Part shown: positions 11,835 through 20,042 of the stretch, piece after piece | How positions within the stretch are numbered: position 1 is the first letter of the stretch | How the letters are laid out: every line of letters begins with the position of its first letter | Virus record (IMG/VR): IMGVR_UViG_3300021356_000075 | Span: 1-34,156 of that record | Length of the DNA stretch: 34,156 nt | Source of the DNA: a virus | Strand: one strand, 5' to 3' | Notes under the pieces: generated by a model | What the model saw: only the letters and a program-made list of their open reading frames with translations | Told to the model about the DNA's origin: nothing | Database searches by the model: none | Made by a program: the position numbers and the translations under genes

Positions 11835-13412
11835 TCACACGGTCACAGGCACCGCCACACGCCTCCGCAGATCCAGCGTTCCCTCGATCTCCGTATATTC
11901 ATCCCCGCTGCTGGATGTGCTGGCAACCTGCCAGATGTAGTCATCCGCAGGATTGAGCGACTGGCCAGCGTCGAGGATCTCAATTACCAAATTCACGACT
12001 TGATCATCGCCAGACCCGCTCTGTGTCAGACTGCTGATCGTGCCAGAGATTGCTCCAGCTGCCTGACTCTGCCGAGCTGCTCCCCAGCTGAGCCGACTGG
12101 TGCCCAGTGCCGAGAGTCGGGAGTAGATCCCGCCAGCAGGGTCTGAGATGCTCACTGTGACCTGTGTCCCGGACCTGACCTTTAGATCGTCGCCGGTGTA
12201 AATCACCATTGAGCCGCCGTCTGCGATTCGGGATGTCACACTGATCGCCGTCCCGCCCAAGGTGCCCGCGATTGCCTCCACCTGATCCTGCACCGCCAGC
12301 AGGGTGGATTGACTTGCATCTCCTGACCCTGCCTCACCCGGAGCCCATGCAGCATCACCACGGTCCCGGATGGCCTCTAGGCTGTCGGTGCTGTTCGCAA
12401 ATGTTGCCCCGGCTGTGGTGCTCTGGATCTCGGCCAGTGTGCTGGCGTCTGTGGACTTGCCCGCCAGCGCTCCGAGCCAGCTGGCCATGCTGGTGATCCC
12501 GCTGAATAGCGTGGATGTGATTCGGGCCACGAGCGTGTCCACGTTACCATCAACGGTCGCCAGTGCTGCGGATGTCGCCAGGCCGGATTGGATGTCACTG
12601 ATCGGATGCGTGTGGCTGGGAATAATCAAAAACTCATCCGCTGCACTCGGTGCCGCCGTCAGTGACTCCTGCAGCGTGATCCTGCCGTCTGTGTTGTTGT
12701 ATGTTGCGATTGGTCGAGCCTCGCCCGTCAGTGATCCAGAAACGAACACGATCAGCAAATCGTCAAACGCCCCAGTGACCGCAGTCAAATCCGTGTCAAA
12801 TGCTGACGCCGTTGGTGTCCCGGAGACCTCGCCGTCCGCACTGGCCTGACTTTTGGCGGCTTGCCAAAATGCCCGCTCGATGGTCCCGGCCGAGCCCTTG
12901 GTTATCACATGGGCGAGGAAATCCGCCACGATCGCGTCCCGGCTTGTGTTGCTCAAAGCGTACCCGGTTTTGTCGTTGTTGGTCGTCACCGTCACGCCTG
13001 CCGTCACGCTGCCGACTGCACCGCTGACGCTCGCGATTGCTTGTGATGTGCTGACAGTCGTCCCACTCAAGTCCACCGTGCTGGACGCCCCTGTAATCTT
13101 GCTCCAATCCACGCCGCTGTAACCCGCCGTTGCACTAGCCGAAGTCACCACCGTTACCTGTGCCGCCGTGCTGGACGCCTTGTACACCGCCACCAGAAAC
13201 GACTCTGCATCTGTTTCGCCCTGCGTCGGCGAGTACGTCCAGACTCCGCTTGCTGTATCGCAGGCCAACGTGCCAGCAGCCGCACCCCATGAACCGCCGC
13301 CCGTCTTGACTCTTGCAGATGCTCCGCTTGTCTGGATAGTGCCGTCTGCAAGCAAATAGATAACACCGACCGCGATCGCTGGCGGACTTGCTGCGTTTCT
13401 GGGGTAGCTCAT
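11835..13412 (-). CDS. Tail fibre-like structural protein (525 aa)
   Basis: Low-complexity Ser/Thr/Ala/Gly-rich protein of 525 residues. An N-terminal part (YLLADGTIQTSGASARVKTG) looks like a baseplate-attachment domain. Then come long stretches of degenerate beta repeats (SGVDWSKITGASSTVDLSGT, VSGAVGSVTAGVTVTTNNDK) of the kind found in trimeric phage fibres. A helical middle (SDIQSGLATSAALATVDGNV) precedes a beta-rich C-terminal domain. No enzymatic motif is visible. It is the last gene of the late unit, the usual place for a host-recognition protein. Probably the distal fibre or spike; adhesion is inferred. Confidence 0.7.
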   Translation of the reverse strand: MSYPRNAASPPAIAVGVIYLLADGTIQTSGASARVKTGGGSWGAAAGTLACDTASGVWTYSPTQGETDAESFLVAVYKASSTAAQVTVVTSASATAGYSGVDWSKITGASSTVDLSGTTVSTSQAIASVSGAVGSVTAGVTVTTNNDKTGYALSNTSRDAIVADFLAHVITKGSAGTIERAFWQAAKSQASADGEVSGTPTASAFDTDLTAVTGAFDDLLIVFVSGSLTGEARPIATYNNTDGRITLQESLTAAPSAADEFLIIPSHTHPISDIQSGLATSAALATVDGNVDTLVARITSTLFSGITSMASWLGALAGKSTDASTLAEIQSTTAGATFANSTDSLEAIRDRGDAAWAPGEAGSGDASQSTLLAVQDQVEAIAGTLGGTAISVTSRIADGGSMVIYTGDDLKVRSGTQVTVSISDPAGGIYSRLSALGTSRLSWGAARQSQAAGAISGTISSLTQSGSGDDQVVNLVIEILDAGQSLNPADDYIWQVASTSSSGDEYTEIEGTLDLRRRVAVPVTV

Positions 13413-14221
13413 CGAATCCCGCCTCCAATCACCTGGCCACGATTTAGGAATAAATAAGGCTTGACCGCTGTTGTGGGGATGCCGTAGACCCGCCGCCGTC
13501 GCTGCGTCAGTAGTCGGCCCAGACCGCCCTGCCCGGATCGGTACAGCGCCCCAACCTCTGCCCCGGTCAGCGTCCTGTGCCAGACCCCGAAATCGGCGAA
13601 CTGCTGCGTCATGTAATATCCACTGAATCCCCCTGACCGCCCGATTGCGGTGATCTGGTCGCCAAGGTCGTCTGTCTGTGGCAAAAAAGGAGCCGTCCCG
13701 GACGCTTCCAGCCTACCATTGATCCAAATGCGAGAGGCTAGCCCATCGGGATCCCGTGTCACCGCCCAGTGGACCCACTCGCCTGAGTTTACTACCGTCG
13801 CGCTGTTCAGAAACGGCCCCGTTGCACGCTGCCAAAAATTCAGCTTCCCGTTGTTGTAAAAATTTACCGAGACCAGCCAGTTTGTTCGACCGCCATTGGA
13901 GCTTACGCTGCCCACCACTGTCTGCCGGTTGTTTGTTGTCTGCGTCCACAGCCAGCCGGACAGCGTCAGCGGGTTGCTCATTAGGTTGCTCTGCGAATCA
14001 AGCACAGCGTAATCATTGCTCCCATCGAAATCCAAAGCCCACCCGCCCGGAGCACTCACCCAGTCGCCGGCCGCGTCCATGTTGGTCAGCACGCCATGCC
14101 TGCCCCGTCCGCTGCGGTCCAGCAGCGTGTAGCCGCTCGGACCGAGAGAGGGGCACCATGCACCGACAAGGCCGTGAAGCAAAGTGGGAGAGACCGCCTG
14201 GCTGGCGTTGAGCCTCATCAT
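13409..14221 (-). CDS. LamG / concanavalin A-like domain tail protein
   Basis: A 270-residue protein with a LamG/ConA-like lectin fold. HGLVGAWCPSLGPSGYTLLD and DRSGRGRHGVLTN lead into ALDFDGSNDYAVL, SNPLTLSGWLWT, GEWVHWAVTRDP and RIWINGRLEASGTAP, then FADFGVWHRTLTGAEVGALY. These are the conserved strands of the LamG_3 family. The C-terminus is basic (LLTQRRRRVYG). In phages such domains bind envelope glycans or decorate tails. The gene overlaps both neighbours by ATGA and precedes the fibre gene. Host-surface binding is inferred. Confidence 0.85.
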   Translation of the reverse strand: MMRLNASQAVSPTLLHGLVGAWCPSLGPSGYTLLDRSGRGRHGVLTNMDAAGDWVSAPGGWALDFDGSNDYAVLDSQSNLMSNPLTLSGWLWTQTTNNRQTVVGSVSSNGGRTNWLVSVNFYNNGKLNFWQRATGPFLNSATVVNSGEWVHWAVTRDPDGLASRIWINGRLEASGTAPFLPQTDDLGDQITAIGRSGGFSGYYMTQQFADFGVWHRTLTGAEVGALYRSGQGGLGRLLTQRRRRVYGIPTTAVKPYLFLNRGQVIGGGIR

Positions 14222-14706
14222 TGCAACTCATCCGGGACAGGCTGCAGGATGAACTTATGAGCGTCTGCAGTGCTCAGCAGTGCGTCTGCTGTCGCATTGT
14301 GAATGACCGGCGAAACGTATCGGTGGGCTAGCTCGACCGTCCCAGCAATTACCACGTCATCACTTGCCGTTGTCGTCTGCACAATGGCAGAACCGAGATA
14401 AAGCAGATTCGGTAGAGCATCAGTTGAGCCAGCAGCGTCTGCCGTCCCAACGTTGCCCGCCGCGTAGGTGCCATCGCTGACGGACAAATACAGATTGACC
14501 GATTCGCCAATGACCGGAGACGTGTCAAATCCATCGACAACGAGCGTCCAGGCATAGAGCCGCGAACGCGGACTGGTGCCGAGATCGCCACGAGCCCCAA
14601 CCCGGACCGCGTCAGCGGCCAGCCCGCCGAGGTCCATGGAATAATCGCCGCCGGTGTCCGTCCATGTCTTGGCTGTCTCTTCTGCCAGCTTGATTTTGTT
14701 TGCCAT
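14218..14706 (-). CDS. Tail-associated structural protein (162 aa)
   Basis: Starts MANKIKLAEETAKTWTDTGG with ATG in a TAATG overlap. The product is beta-rich with many Asp, Gly and Ala residues (RLYAWTLVVDGFDTSPVIGE, VNLYLSVSDGTYAAGNVG) and ends PVPDELQ. No cysteine, metal site or membrane segment. This composition is typical of small distal-tail or decoration proteins. It sits between two tail genes, so a virion role is likely; the exact role is unknown. Confidence 0.7.
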   Translation of the reverse strand: MANKIKLAEETAKTWTDTGGDYSMDLGGLAADAVRVGARGDLGTSPRSRLYAWTLVVDGFDTSPVIGESVNLYLSVSDGTYAAGNVGTADAAGSTDALPNLLYLGSAIVQTTTASDDVVIAGTVELAHRYVSPVIHNATADALLSTADAHKFILQPVPDELQ

Positions 14707-15185
14707 TAGACTGCATCCTCGCTCAATGCCCTCGCCATCTCCACCGTCCCTGCTCTGACTGTCCCGATTGCCAGCTCCTCCGCCCTGCTGATCATCTGCG
14801 TGGCGAGAGCATAGAGGCTTGCTCTGTCAGCATCTGACAGGATGCCGCCAGCCACCAGTCCGTCCACCATTGCCACACGATCCGCCCGAGACAGGTCCAG
14901 CTCAGTTCCGTCTCTTCGGATGGTCTCGCTGGCCACTTTGCAGATCGCGGCAATGTCTTCCACTGGCGACTGCTGGCCCTCCTCGATTTTTATGATTCGC
15001 GGCCGATCGGTATCACTGGACTTGGCTCCCGACCATGCCAGCAGATTCCCGCTAGTGATCGGGATCAGCCGCACCCTGTTGAGCGCGTTGATCTGATCGG
15101 CTGCCAGTTGTGCGTCTGCTGGATATTGTCCAGAATCGGGGTGGCCGATTAACAGCTCGTCATGCAGGGTCTGTAAGTTTGCCAT
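14706..15185 (-). CDS. Hypothetical tail-region protein (159 aa)
   Basis: Mostly helical: MANLQTLHDELLIGHPDSGQ, then YPADAQLAADQINALNRVRL, a short IPITSGNLLAWSGAKS loop, and a C-terminal SRADRVAMVDGLVAGGILSD with DRASLYALATQMISRAEEL. It has repeated Ala/Leu heptads but no strong coiled coil. It overlaps the 153-residue frame upstream by 26 bases and the next gene by TAATG. Its family is not recognised; proteins of this look occur near the tail tip in other phages. Confidence 0.7.
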   Translation of the reverse strand: MANLQTLHDELLIGHPDSGQYPADAQLAADQINALNRVRLIPITSGNLLAWSGAKSSDTDRPRIIKIEEGQQSPVEDIAAICKVASETIRRDGTELDLSRADRVAMVDGLVAGGILSDADRASLYALATQMISRAEELAIGTVRAGTVEMARALSEDAV

Positions 15186-15621
15186 CAGTGCTGATTCCCT
15201 TAATCAAGTCCGGGAGCCGTCCACCATAGGCTGCCAATTCCACCAAAGTCGTCTGCAGGACCAAAGCGTCCGCATGATCACCGCTGTCTGCTGCCTCGCT
15301 CAGACTCATCGAGCGTCGGCACATGTAGAGCCGCTCCGCTTGGTCCCTGATCTTCGGCATCAGCTTGTCTAATTGTGACAGACTCTCGTCCAGTGCGTCT
15401 GATTCCAGCTGACACTGGTCCACTCCATCGACTGCCGTACGTGTCACCTGTACCGGCCACGCTCCATCCCCCACCGTCTGCGAATCTGACACGGTTTCCA
15501 CCTTCCGTCCGAATGTCCAAAGAAGCCCAAAACGTCTCGGCCTGCTGACTCGCTGGCCTGATCTCAACTGGTTTTCTCTTTGCCAGCATCTGCTCCACAG
15601 TGCTCGTAACTTCGAGAGCAT
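15160..15621 (-). CDS. Helical protein frame, overlapped or joined by frameshift to the preceding membrane protein
   Basis: From about residue 40 this frame looks coding: KVETVSDSQTVGDGAWPVQV, then LDESLSQLDKLMPKIRDQAE, then RSMSLSEAADSGDHADALVL and VELAAYGGRLPDLIKGI. The first 35 residues are Arg-rich and look out of frame. The neighbouring frame (15278-15784) behaves in the opposite way: good at its start, poor at its end. Either the two are one protein joined by a +1 shift near 15530, or this gene starts internally. The ATG at 15621 has only a weak GGGG ribosome site. Role unknown. Confidence 0.55.
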   Translation of the reverse strand: MLSKLRALWSRCWQRENQLRSGQRVSRPRRFGLLWTFGRKVETVSDSQTVGDGAWPVQVTRTAVDGVDQCQLESDALDESLSQLDKLMPKIRDQAERLYMCRRSMSLSEAADSGDHADALVLQTTLVELAAYGGRLPDLIKGISTDGKLTDPA

Positions 15622-15784
15622 TGGTTCCCCAACAAAACAACATCAGAGGAGACAGGGCGAAAAACGCAGTTTTCAGTGGCCTCAAGACTCTGTCCCGTTC
15701 GTTCCACAGGATCAGACCAGCCAGAAAACAGACAGCCGCCGCTGCTGTCGCCCAAACGAATTCAGATTGTAAAGCGTCTGTCAT
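15278..15784 (-). CDS. Membrane protein frame, probably continuing in +1 frame
   Basis: ATG coupled by ATGA to the 63-residue membrane protein. Residues 9-27 (FVWATAAAAVCFLAGLILW) and about 38-55 (TAFFALSPLMLFCWGTNA) are two membrane helices, followed by ALEVTSTVEQMLAKRKPVEI. After roughly residue 85 the sequence becomes Gly/Arg/Ser-rich without fold-like pattern, at the place where the +1 frame turns protein-like. A fused product would be about 205 residues: two membrane helices and a soluble helical domain. It might be a holin-like or tail-tip membrane protein. Confidence 0.55.
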   Translation of the reverse strand: MTDALQSEFVWATAAAAVCFLAGLILWNERDRVLRPLKTAFFALSPLMLFCWGTNALEVTSTVEQMLAKRKPVEIRPASQQAETFWASLDIRTEGGNRVRFADGGGWSVAGTGDTYGSRWSGPVSAGIRRTGRESVTIRQADAEDQGPSGAALHVPTLDESERGSRQR

Positions 15785-15972
15785 CTTATAAGGCTCACCG
15801 CATGGGCGACCATCCAGAAAAACAGCCCCCAGAAGAACAGTCTGAGAACGATCTTCCGGTCTGGCCCCATAAATTTGAGGATATCAGAAAGTGAACGCGC
15901 AGACAGGCGGAGCCGAATTCCAAGAACTCGCAACTCCAGCCCGTCATCTTCTGGCTCTTGCTCTTGTGCCAC
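15781..15972 (-). CDS. Small membrane protein (63 aa)
   Basis: GTG start with GGGG upstream. The N-terminal part is acidic then basic (EQEPEDDGLELRVLGIRLRL, SARSLSDILKFMGPDRKI), ending in one membrane helix LRLFFWGLFFWMVAHAVSL. Its stop overlaps the next membrane protein's ATG, so the two likely work together. A 92-base gap separates it from the preceding tail gene. No cysteine or catalytic motif. Confidence 0.65.
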   Translation of the reverse strand: MAQEQEPEDDGLELRVLGIRLRLSARSLSDILKFMGPDRKIVLRLFFWGLFFWMVAHAVSLIR

Positions 15973-16064
15973 ATCATTCGCCCCGCGTGATCCACCTCAA
16001 CAGTCTGGACAGTTTCCCACCGCTTGCCACTGGTCGCAAGTCGGATAAATAGGGGAACCGATTT

Positions 16065-16889
16065 TTACGGGATCGTGCCAACTGATGGCGTCAGACTGCT
16101 GCCGTCATCCATCAGGATCTCGATCCGGCTGCTGCGAATGTTGGCGCCGTCCACCACCGTCCGCTTGTCCAGCCCCGTGGCCGCTGCCCCTGTGTCCTCA
16201 ATCATCAGCTGAATCGGTGATGTGGTGGCCCAGCTGGTGACGCCTTGCAGTTCTTCCACGATCGTGGTGATGTCAAAATACAGCAGATCCCTCGCCGCGT
16301 TGGTCGTGGCTTCAGCGTATGCCGTTGTTTTCGTCAGGCCCTGCAGGGCTGTCAGGCTGGTGACTGATGCCGCCTGGCTTGTCGCGTACTCAAGCCCGTA
16401 AACGCGGAATGTCCTGCTGGATGGCTGCCCGAGCGTGGCAATCACCAACGTGGAATTGTAGACCCCATCGGCTGCCCCCAGTCCGATTTCGTCTGTGATC
16501 AAATAGGCCGCGAATTCCGTGGTGGCCGCTCCGCTGTCGTCAAATCCCATCCACAGCTGCGGAGCCTGCTCGAAGTCGTCTGTGGTGCCGTCGTCGTAAG
16601 CGTAGCCGATCACATCCACATCCAACGGGAATCCTGTCTGTGGCTCGTAGTAGAGCGTGGCCGCTCCGCTGGTGACCCTGAACCACGGCTTGTGGCCGGG
16701 ATAGGATGACTGGAGGAAATGCCCACCAGCTGACAGAGGAACCCCGCTGGCATTACTGGAGGGCTGAGCGCTGGCCAGTCTGTACTCCACCGACCCGGCC
16801 CCCGCAATCCGCACCGCGAATAGATCAATGCCCTCCGGCCAGTCGTCTGGACTTGACCATGTGGATGAAAGCGTCTCAGAGATTGCCAT
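16065..16889 (-). CDS. Tail structural protein (274 aa)
   Basis: Begins MAISETLSSTWSSPDDWPEG and is beta-rich throughout: RIAGAGSVEYRLASAQPSSN, FRVTSGAATLYYEPQ, VDVIGYAYDDGTTDDFEQ, FRVYGLEYATSQAASV. The C-terminus has SSRIEILMDDGSSLTPSVG. Its ATG overlaps the preceding stop as TGATG. No known domain is recognised. Its place between the large distal-tail protein and the membrane-protein cluster argues for a tail-tip or fibre-network component. Confidence 0.7.
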   Translation of the reverse strand: MAISETLSSTWSSPDDWPEGIDLFAVRIAGAGSVEYRLASAQPSSNASGVPLSAGGHFLQSSYPGHKPWFRVTSGAATLYYEPQTGFPLDVDVIGYAYDDGTTDDFEQAPQLWMGFDDSGAATTEFAAYLITDEIGLGAADGVYNSTLVIATLGQPSSRTFRVYGLEYATSQAASVTSLTALQGLTKTTAYAEATTNAARDLLYFDITTIVEELQGVTSWATTSPIQLMIEDTGAAATGLDKRTVVDGANIRSSRIEILMDDGSSLTPSVGTIP

Positions 16890-18553
16890 CAGGCTGGCTC
16901 CACTGTGATGGTTGTCGGGTAGTTGTTGATCGTCGGAAGCAGGGCCGGACTTAGCACGTAGAAATAGCCCTGCACCTCCACGCCGATCGGGACGAACGTC
17001 GTGGCTGCTGCTGGGTCCCAGACTCCCGGTGTGTACGAGTTACCACTGAACAGGAATCGAGTGGTGGCATAGTCTGCAGAGTCTTCGGGAGCATAGACGA
17101 CCGCCCCTGTGTTGTAGATCGCGTCGTCTGGAAATGCTTCCGCGTCAATGTACACATAGACGATCGGGACTTCACGGTGATACTCGAAGCTCACCGCGTC
17201 GTAATTGCTGAAATACCAAACATCCTGCCCCGTGCTGCGCTGCCATGTCCAGTTTGTGGATGTCTCTGTGGTCAGCGTTGACTGCCCGCCCACCGTCACA
17301 TCTGCCAGTGTCAGATCCCAGACCTCCCGGCCTGTGAGGCTTTGGTACGCGTTGGCGTACAGCAGCTGGGTGAACGCTGCCACCCCGTCCTCTCGCGTGT
17401 ATCCCATGAAGTAGTCAGAGCTGGGCAAGATCGGACTGCCTCCGCTGTCCACGTCCGCACTGGTGACCCGGAATGTGGCATTCAGCCAGATGTCCCATTC
17501 AACCGTCTGCTTCTGGTGCTGTGCTGCTGTGATGGCTGCCGTGATCGGTGTAAGCATCCACTGCCCCGGATGATTGTCGTCCGCTGGGCTGCTTTTTTTG
17601 TTGGCGAATGTCGCAGACACCACGCCTGTCTGGTCTACTCCATCAATCCAAACCCGGTAAGCCCGCACGTCAAGGTCACAGTGATACAGCCGCCGCGTTG
17701 GCTGGCCTTCGTGGTTTCCCCACGTTTTAATCCAGAACACCGGCACCGCCAGATTGAGCTCGGACAGCGTCATGGGCCAGAGATGGGAAGTGTCGTCGAG
17801 CGTGTAACTGCTCGGGCCATAATCATCAGCCCCGCCCACCTGTGCCAGCATGGCGTATCGTCGCGCATTAGTGTAAATGTCCCGGTTGTGAAAATAGGGC
17901 CGCCAGTTCCGCGCGTACCACCGCTTCACGATATCGCTGTGATCGTCAATGCGGAATCGCATCGGGTACAGCTTGCGATTCCAGACCGCATTCCACGAAA
18001 TGCCGTTTTGCGTGATGGAGTCCGGCGTGTCACTGTAGGGACCTTGGATTTGCCAGTGAGCGAAGCCTTCAGAGCTGACGTATTGCGCAAGCCGAGTCCC
18101 CCGGACGCCATCCTCATCGTTCGGCCCGTACATGCTCCCCCAGCTCAGATCCTCATCGCCGAAATAGCCAGCCTGCGGTCCCGTGGCTCTGGTCATCCTG
18201 TTGACCGGGATCTGCACCTCTGGCCGCCCGTTGTCAGTCCGAGCAAAACACAGCCCGAGCCGTCCGCATGGCTCCACAATCACCCGCGTCTCTGCTGGGA
18301 CTGCTGATTCCCCCACATGCCTGACTGGCACCGTGTTCCCCGTGTCTTGCCACTGACCGCCCTGAACTGCCAGCAGCTTGGCCTGGTGCTGGTCATAGTC
18401 TCCCGCTGGGATCTCGCTGATGATCTCCACCACCACACCGGACTTCTGCGGGATCGCCGCTGGCTTCAACCGTTGCGGACTTGCCCCCGGACGCATCAGC
18501 CGCCCCAGTGCTCTGGCCCCCTCCCGGTCTGTGCTGATCCTGCGTGGATTCAT
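16889..18553 (-). CDS. Large distal-tail protein (554 aa)
   Basis: The N-terminal 100 residues (RRISTDREGARALGRLMRPG, then VVVEIISEIPAGDYDQHQAK, LLAVQGGQWQDTGNTVPV) match the whole preceding 109-residue protein, an apparent duplication. The rest is rich in aromatic residues and Asp/Asn (YARNWRPYFHNRDIYTNARR, WIKTWGNHEGQPTRRLYHCD), consistent with a carbohydrate- or receptor-contacting virion protein. No enzymatic motif. The length and position downstream of the tape measure suit a distal-tail or baseplate component. Function inferred from position only. Confidence 0.7.
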   Translation of the reverse strand: MNPRRISTDREGARALGRLMRPGASPQRLKPAAIPQKSGVVVEIISEIPAGDYDQHQAKLLAVQGGQWQDTGNTVPVRHVGESAVPAETRVIVEPCGRLGLCFARTDNGRPEVQIPVNRMTRATGPQAGYFGDEDLSWGSMYGPNDEDGVRGTRLAQYVSSEGFAHWQIQGPYSDTPDSITQNGISWNAVWNRKLYPMRFRIDDHSDIVKRWYARNWRPYFHNRDIYTNARRYAMLAQVGGADDYGPSSYTLDDTSHLWPMTLSELNLAVPVFWIKTWGNHEGQPTRRLYHCDLDVRAYRVWIDGVDQTGVVSATFANKKSSPADDNHPGQWMLTPITAAITAAQHQKQTVEWDIWLNATFRVTSADVDSGGSPILPSSDYFMGYTREDGVAAFTQLLYANAYQSLTGREVWDLTLADVTVGGQSTLTTETSTNWTWQRSTGQDVWYFSNYDAVSFEYHREVPIVYVYIDAEAFPDDAIYNTGAVVYAPEDSADYATTRFLFSGNSYTPGVWDPAAATTFVPIGVEVQGYFYVLSPALLPTINNYPTTITVEPA

Positions 18554-18879
18554 GTTTCCACCACTCCCCAGCCGTGCCGGCCAATTCGCCTGGCAATCCT
18601 CCGGCCTGTGGTGCTGACTGCCTGCCCTGTCAGGCTGCGGACCTCGACTGTGGCCCCCGTGGTCTCCCAGCTTCCGCCCTGCAGATGCATCACATCCGCT
18701 GTGACTCCGTCAACACTGCCAGCTGGAATGGCAGACTGGAGCCGCACCACCACCGCCTGACCTGTCGGGATGGGGGACGGAGTAAGCCCACCACCGGACA
18801 CACTGCCCTCCGACTGGATCAGCCGCTGGATAGTGCGGGCTCCCTCTTGGTCTGTGACGATGTATCGGCTTTGCGTCAT
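18550..18879 (-). CDS. Tail protein paralogous to the N-terminus of the next gene (109 aa)
   Basis: The product MTQSRYIVTDQEGARTIQRL shares an ordered series of matches with the following 554-residue protein: TDQEGAR/TDREGAR, SAIPAGSVDG/SEIPAGDYDQ, LQGGSWETTGATVEV/VQGGQWQDTGNTVPV. So it is a standalone copy of that protein's N-terminal domain. Junctions on both sides are ATGA. A repeated adaptor domain would let two components dock on the same tail-tip ring. Role inferred. Confidence 0.75.
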   Translation of the reverse strand: MTQSRYIVTDQEGARTIQRLIQSEGSVSGGGLTPSPIPTGQAVVVRLQSAIPAGSVDGVTADVMHLQGGSWETTGATVEVRSLTGQAVSTTGRRIARRIGRHGWGVVET

Positions 18880-20039
18880 GGCTGGTTATTCGGTAGGGGA
18901 AGGCTGGACCAGTCCGCAGCGTCTTCCAGAAGGAACTCGTTGACGATCACGCCGGAAGCGTAGACATCAGCCCCGAGGATGTCCGTCAGTGCTGCGGATT
19001 CCATCACGCCCGATCCGCCACCACTGGCAACTGAGACCAGCCGCGTCTCGTGGTATCGACCCTTGAGCCCAGCACCCTCAACACGAATCAGCAACCCCGG
19101 AGTCTCTGGCAGTGTTCCGGATGCCATCGTGATCGTTGTGATTCCTGAATACATATTGGCCGTTCCAATGCTGGCACCTGTCAGGCTGACCACTGGAGTG
19201 GCCTGCCCGTCTTCGTCCAGCCAGATCTCCCCGCCCAGATTCTGCTGCTCCTCAGACTCGATCGGTCGCTTGACGATTCGCCTGTCTGTGGTCGGTGTCT
19301 TGTTGTCGTAGTTTGTCTTGGTGTCATCCTGCCAGTCTGCCGTGGAGCTTGTCCGCGTCTGGTAGATCAGCTGGTTCGGGCCTTTGTTCGGCAACAGGAT
19401 GTGCCAGCCTGTTGGGTTGATCTCGATGTTATACGAGACCGGATAGTAGAGATCGCCATCCTTGTCTCGTGATGGCTCATCAGGGCAGTTGACATCCGTC
19501 AATTTGCAGCTCAAAGCCGGGTAACTAGTGCCGAGGATCGTCACCGCTGCCGCGTTGATTGTGTCGCTCAGATTGAAAATGTAATCCGGAATGCTCGTGG
19601 CGTTGTGTGTCACGTTGACGGTCCGAGTCCTGACCGGACGCCCCAGCCCTTCGTACATGTCTCCAGCCGTGTTCACCAGAGGATATCCCCTAGCATCGAA
19701 AAACGCTGGCCGCTCGATCCTGCTGGATCTCATCCCGCCTTTTGTCCGCTGGCTTGCGTACGCTGCATTTTCCCGCGTCGTGATGCTCGTCTTGTATCGG
19801 ACAGAAACCAGCCAGAACGTCAAGACCTCATCGTCCTGCGTTGCGTCGATCTCCAGAGCAATGGCTGCTGATTTTTCCGGATGGCTGTCACCCTGCGATG
19901 GCAGTCCAGACGATGCCAGGATAGAGGTGATGGTCTCGGTTTCGCTGGTCGCAATCACGCGCCACACATCCACCACAGACTCAGCACCATCTTCGGCCAG
20001 CTGGAAGTCACCGCGTCTGTAGAGCTTTGCTGTTCCCAT
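18876..20039 (-). CDS. Tail protein after the tape measure (387 aa)
   Basis: Begins MGTAKLYRRGDFQLAEDGAE, three bases after the tape measure stop, in the place of distal-tail genes in many siphophages. The sequence is mixed with many Thr, Ser and Asp residues: DDEVLTFWLVSVRYKTSITT, GYPLVNTAGDMYEGLGRPVR, YNIEINPTGWHILLPNKGP. There is no signal peptide or membrane helix. The family is not recognised, so distal-tail protein is a positional inference. Confidence 0.7.
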   Translation of the reverse strand: MGTAKLYRRGDFQLAEDGAESVVDVWRVIATSETETITSILASSGLPSQGDSHPEKSAAIALEIDATQDDEVLTFWLVSVRYKTSITTRENAAYASQRTKGGMRSSRIERPAFFDARGYPLVNTAGDMYEGLGRPVRTRTVNVTHNATSIPDYIFNLSDTINAAAVTILGTSYPALSCKLTDVNCPDEPSRDKDGDLYYPVSYNIEINPTGWHILLPNKGPNQLIYQTRTSSTADWQDDTKTNYDNKTPTTDRRIVKRPIESEEQQNLGGEIWLDEDGQATPVVSLTGASIGTANMYSGITTITMASGTLPETPGLLIRVEGAGLKGRYHETRLVSVASGGGSGVMESAALTDILGADVYASGVIVNEFLLEDAADWSSLPLPNNQP

Positions 20040-20042
20040 CTG

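Noticed and set aside
17342-18307. 321-codon plus-strand open frame
   Set aside because: Lies wholly within the 554-residue tail protein on the opposite strand. Shadow composition, no domain or start signal.
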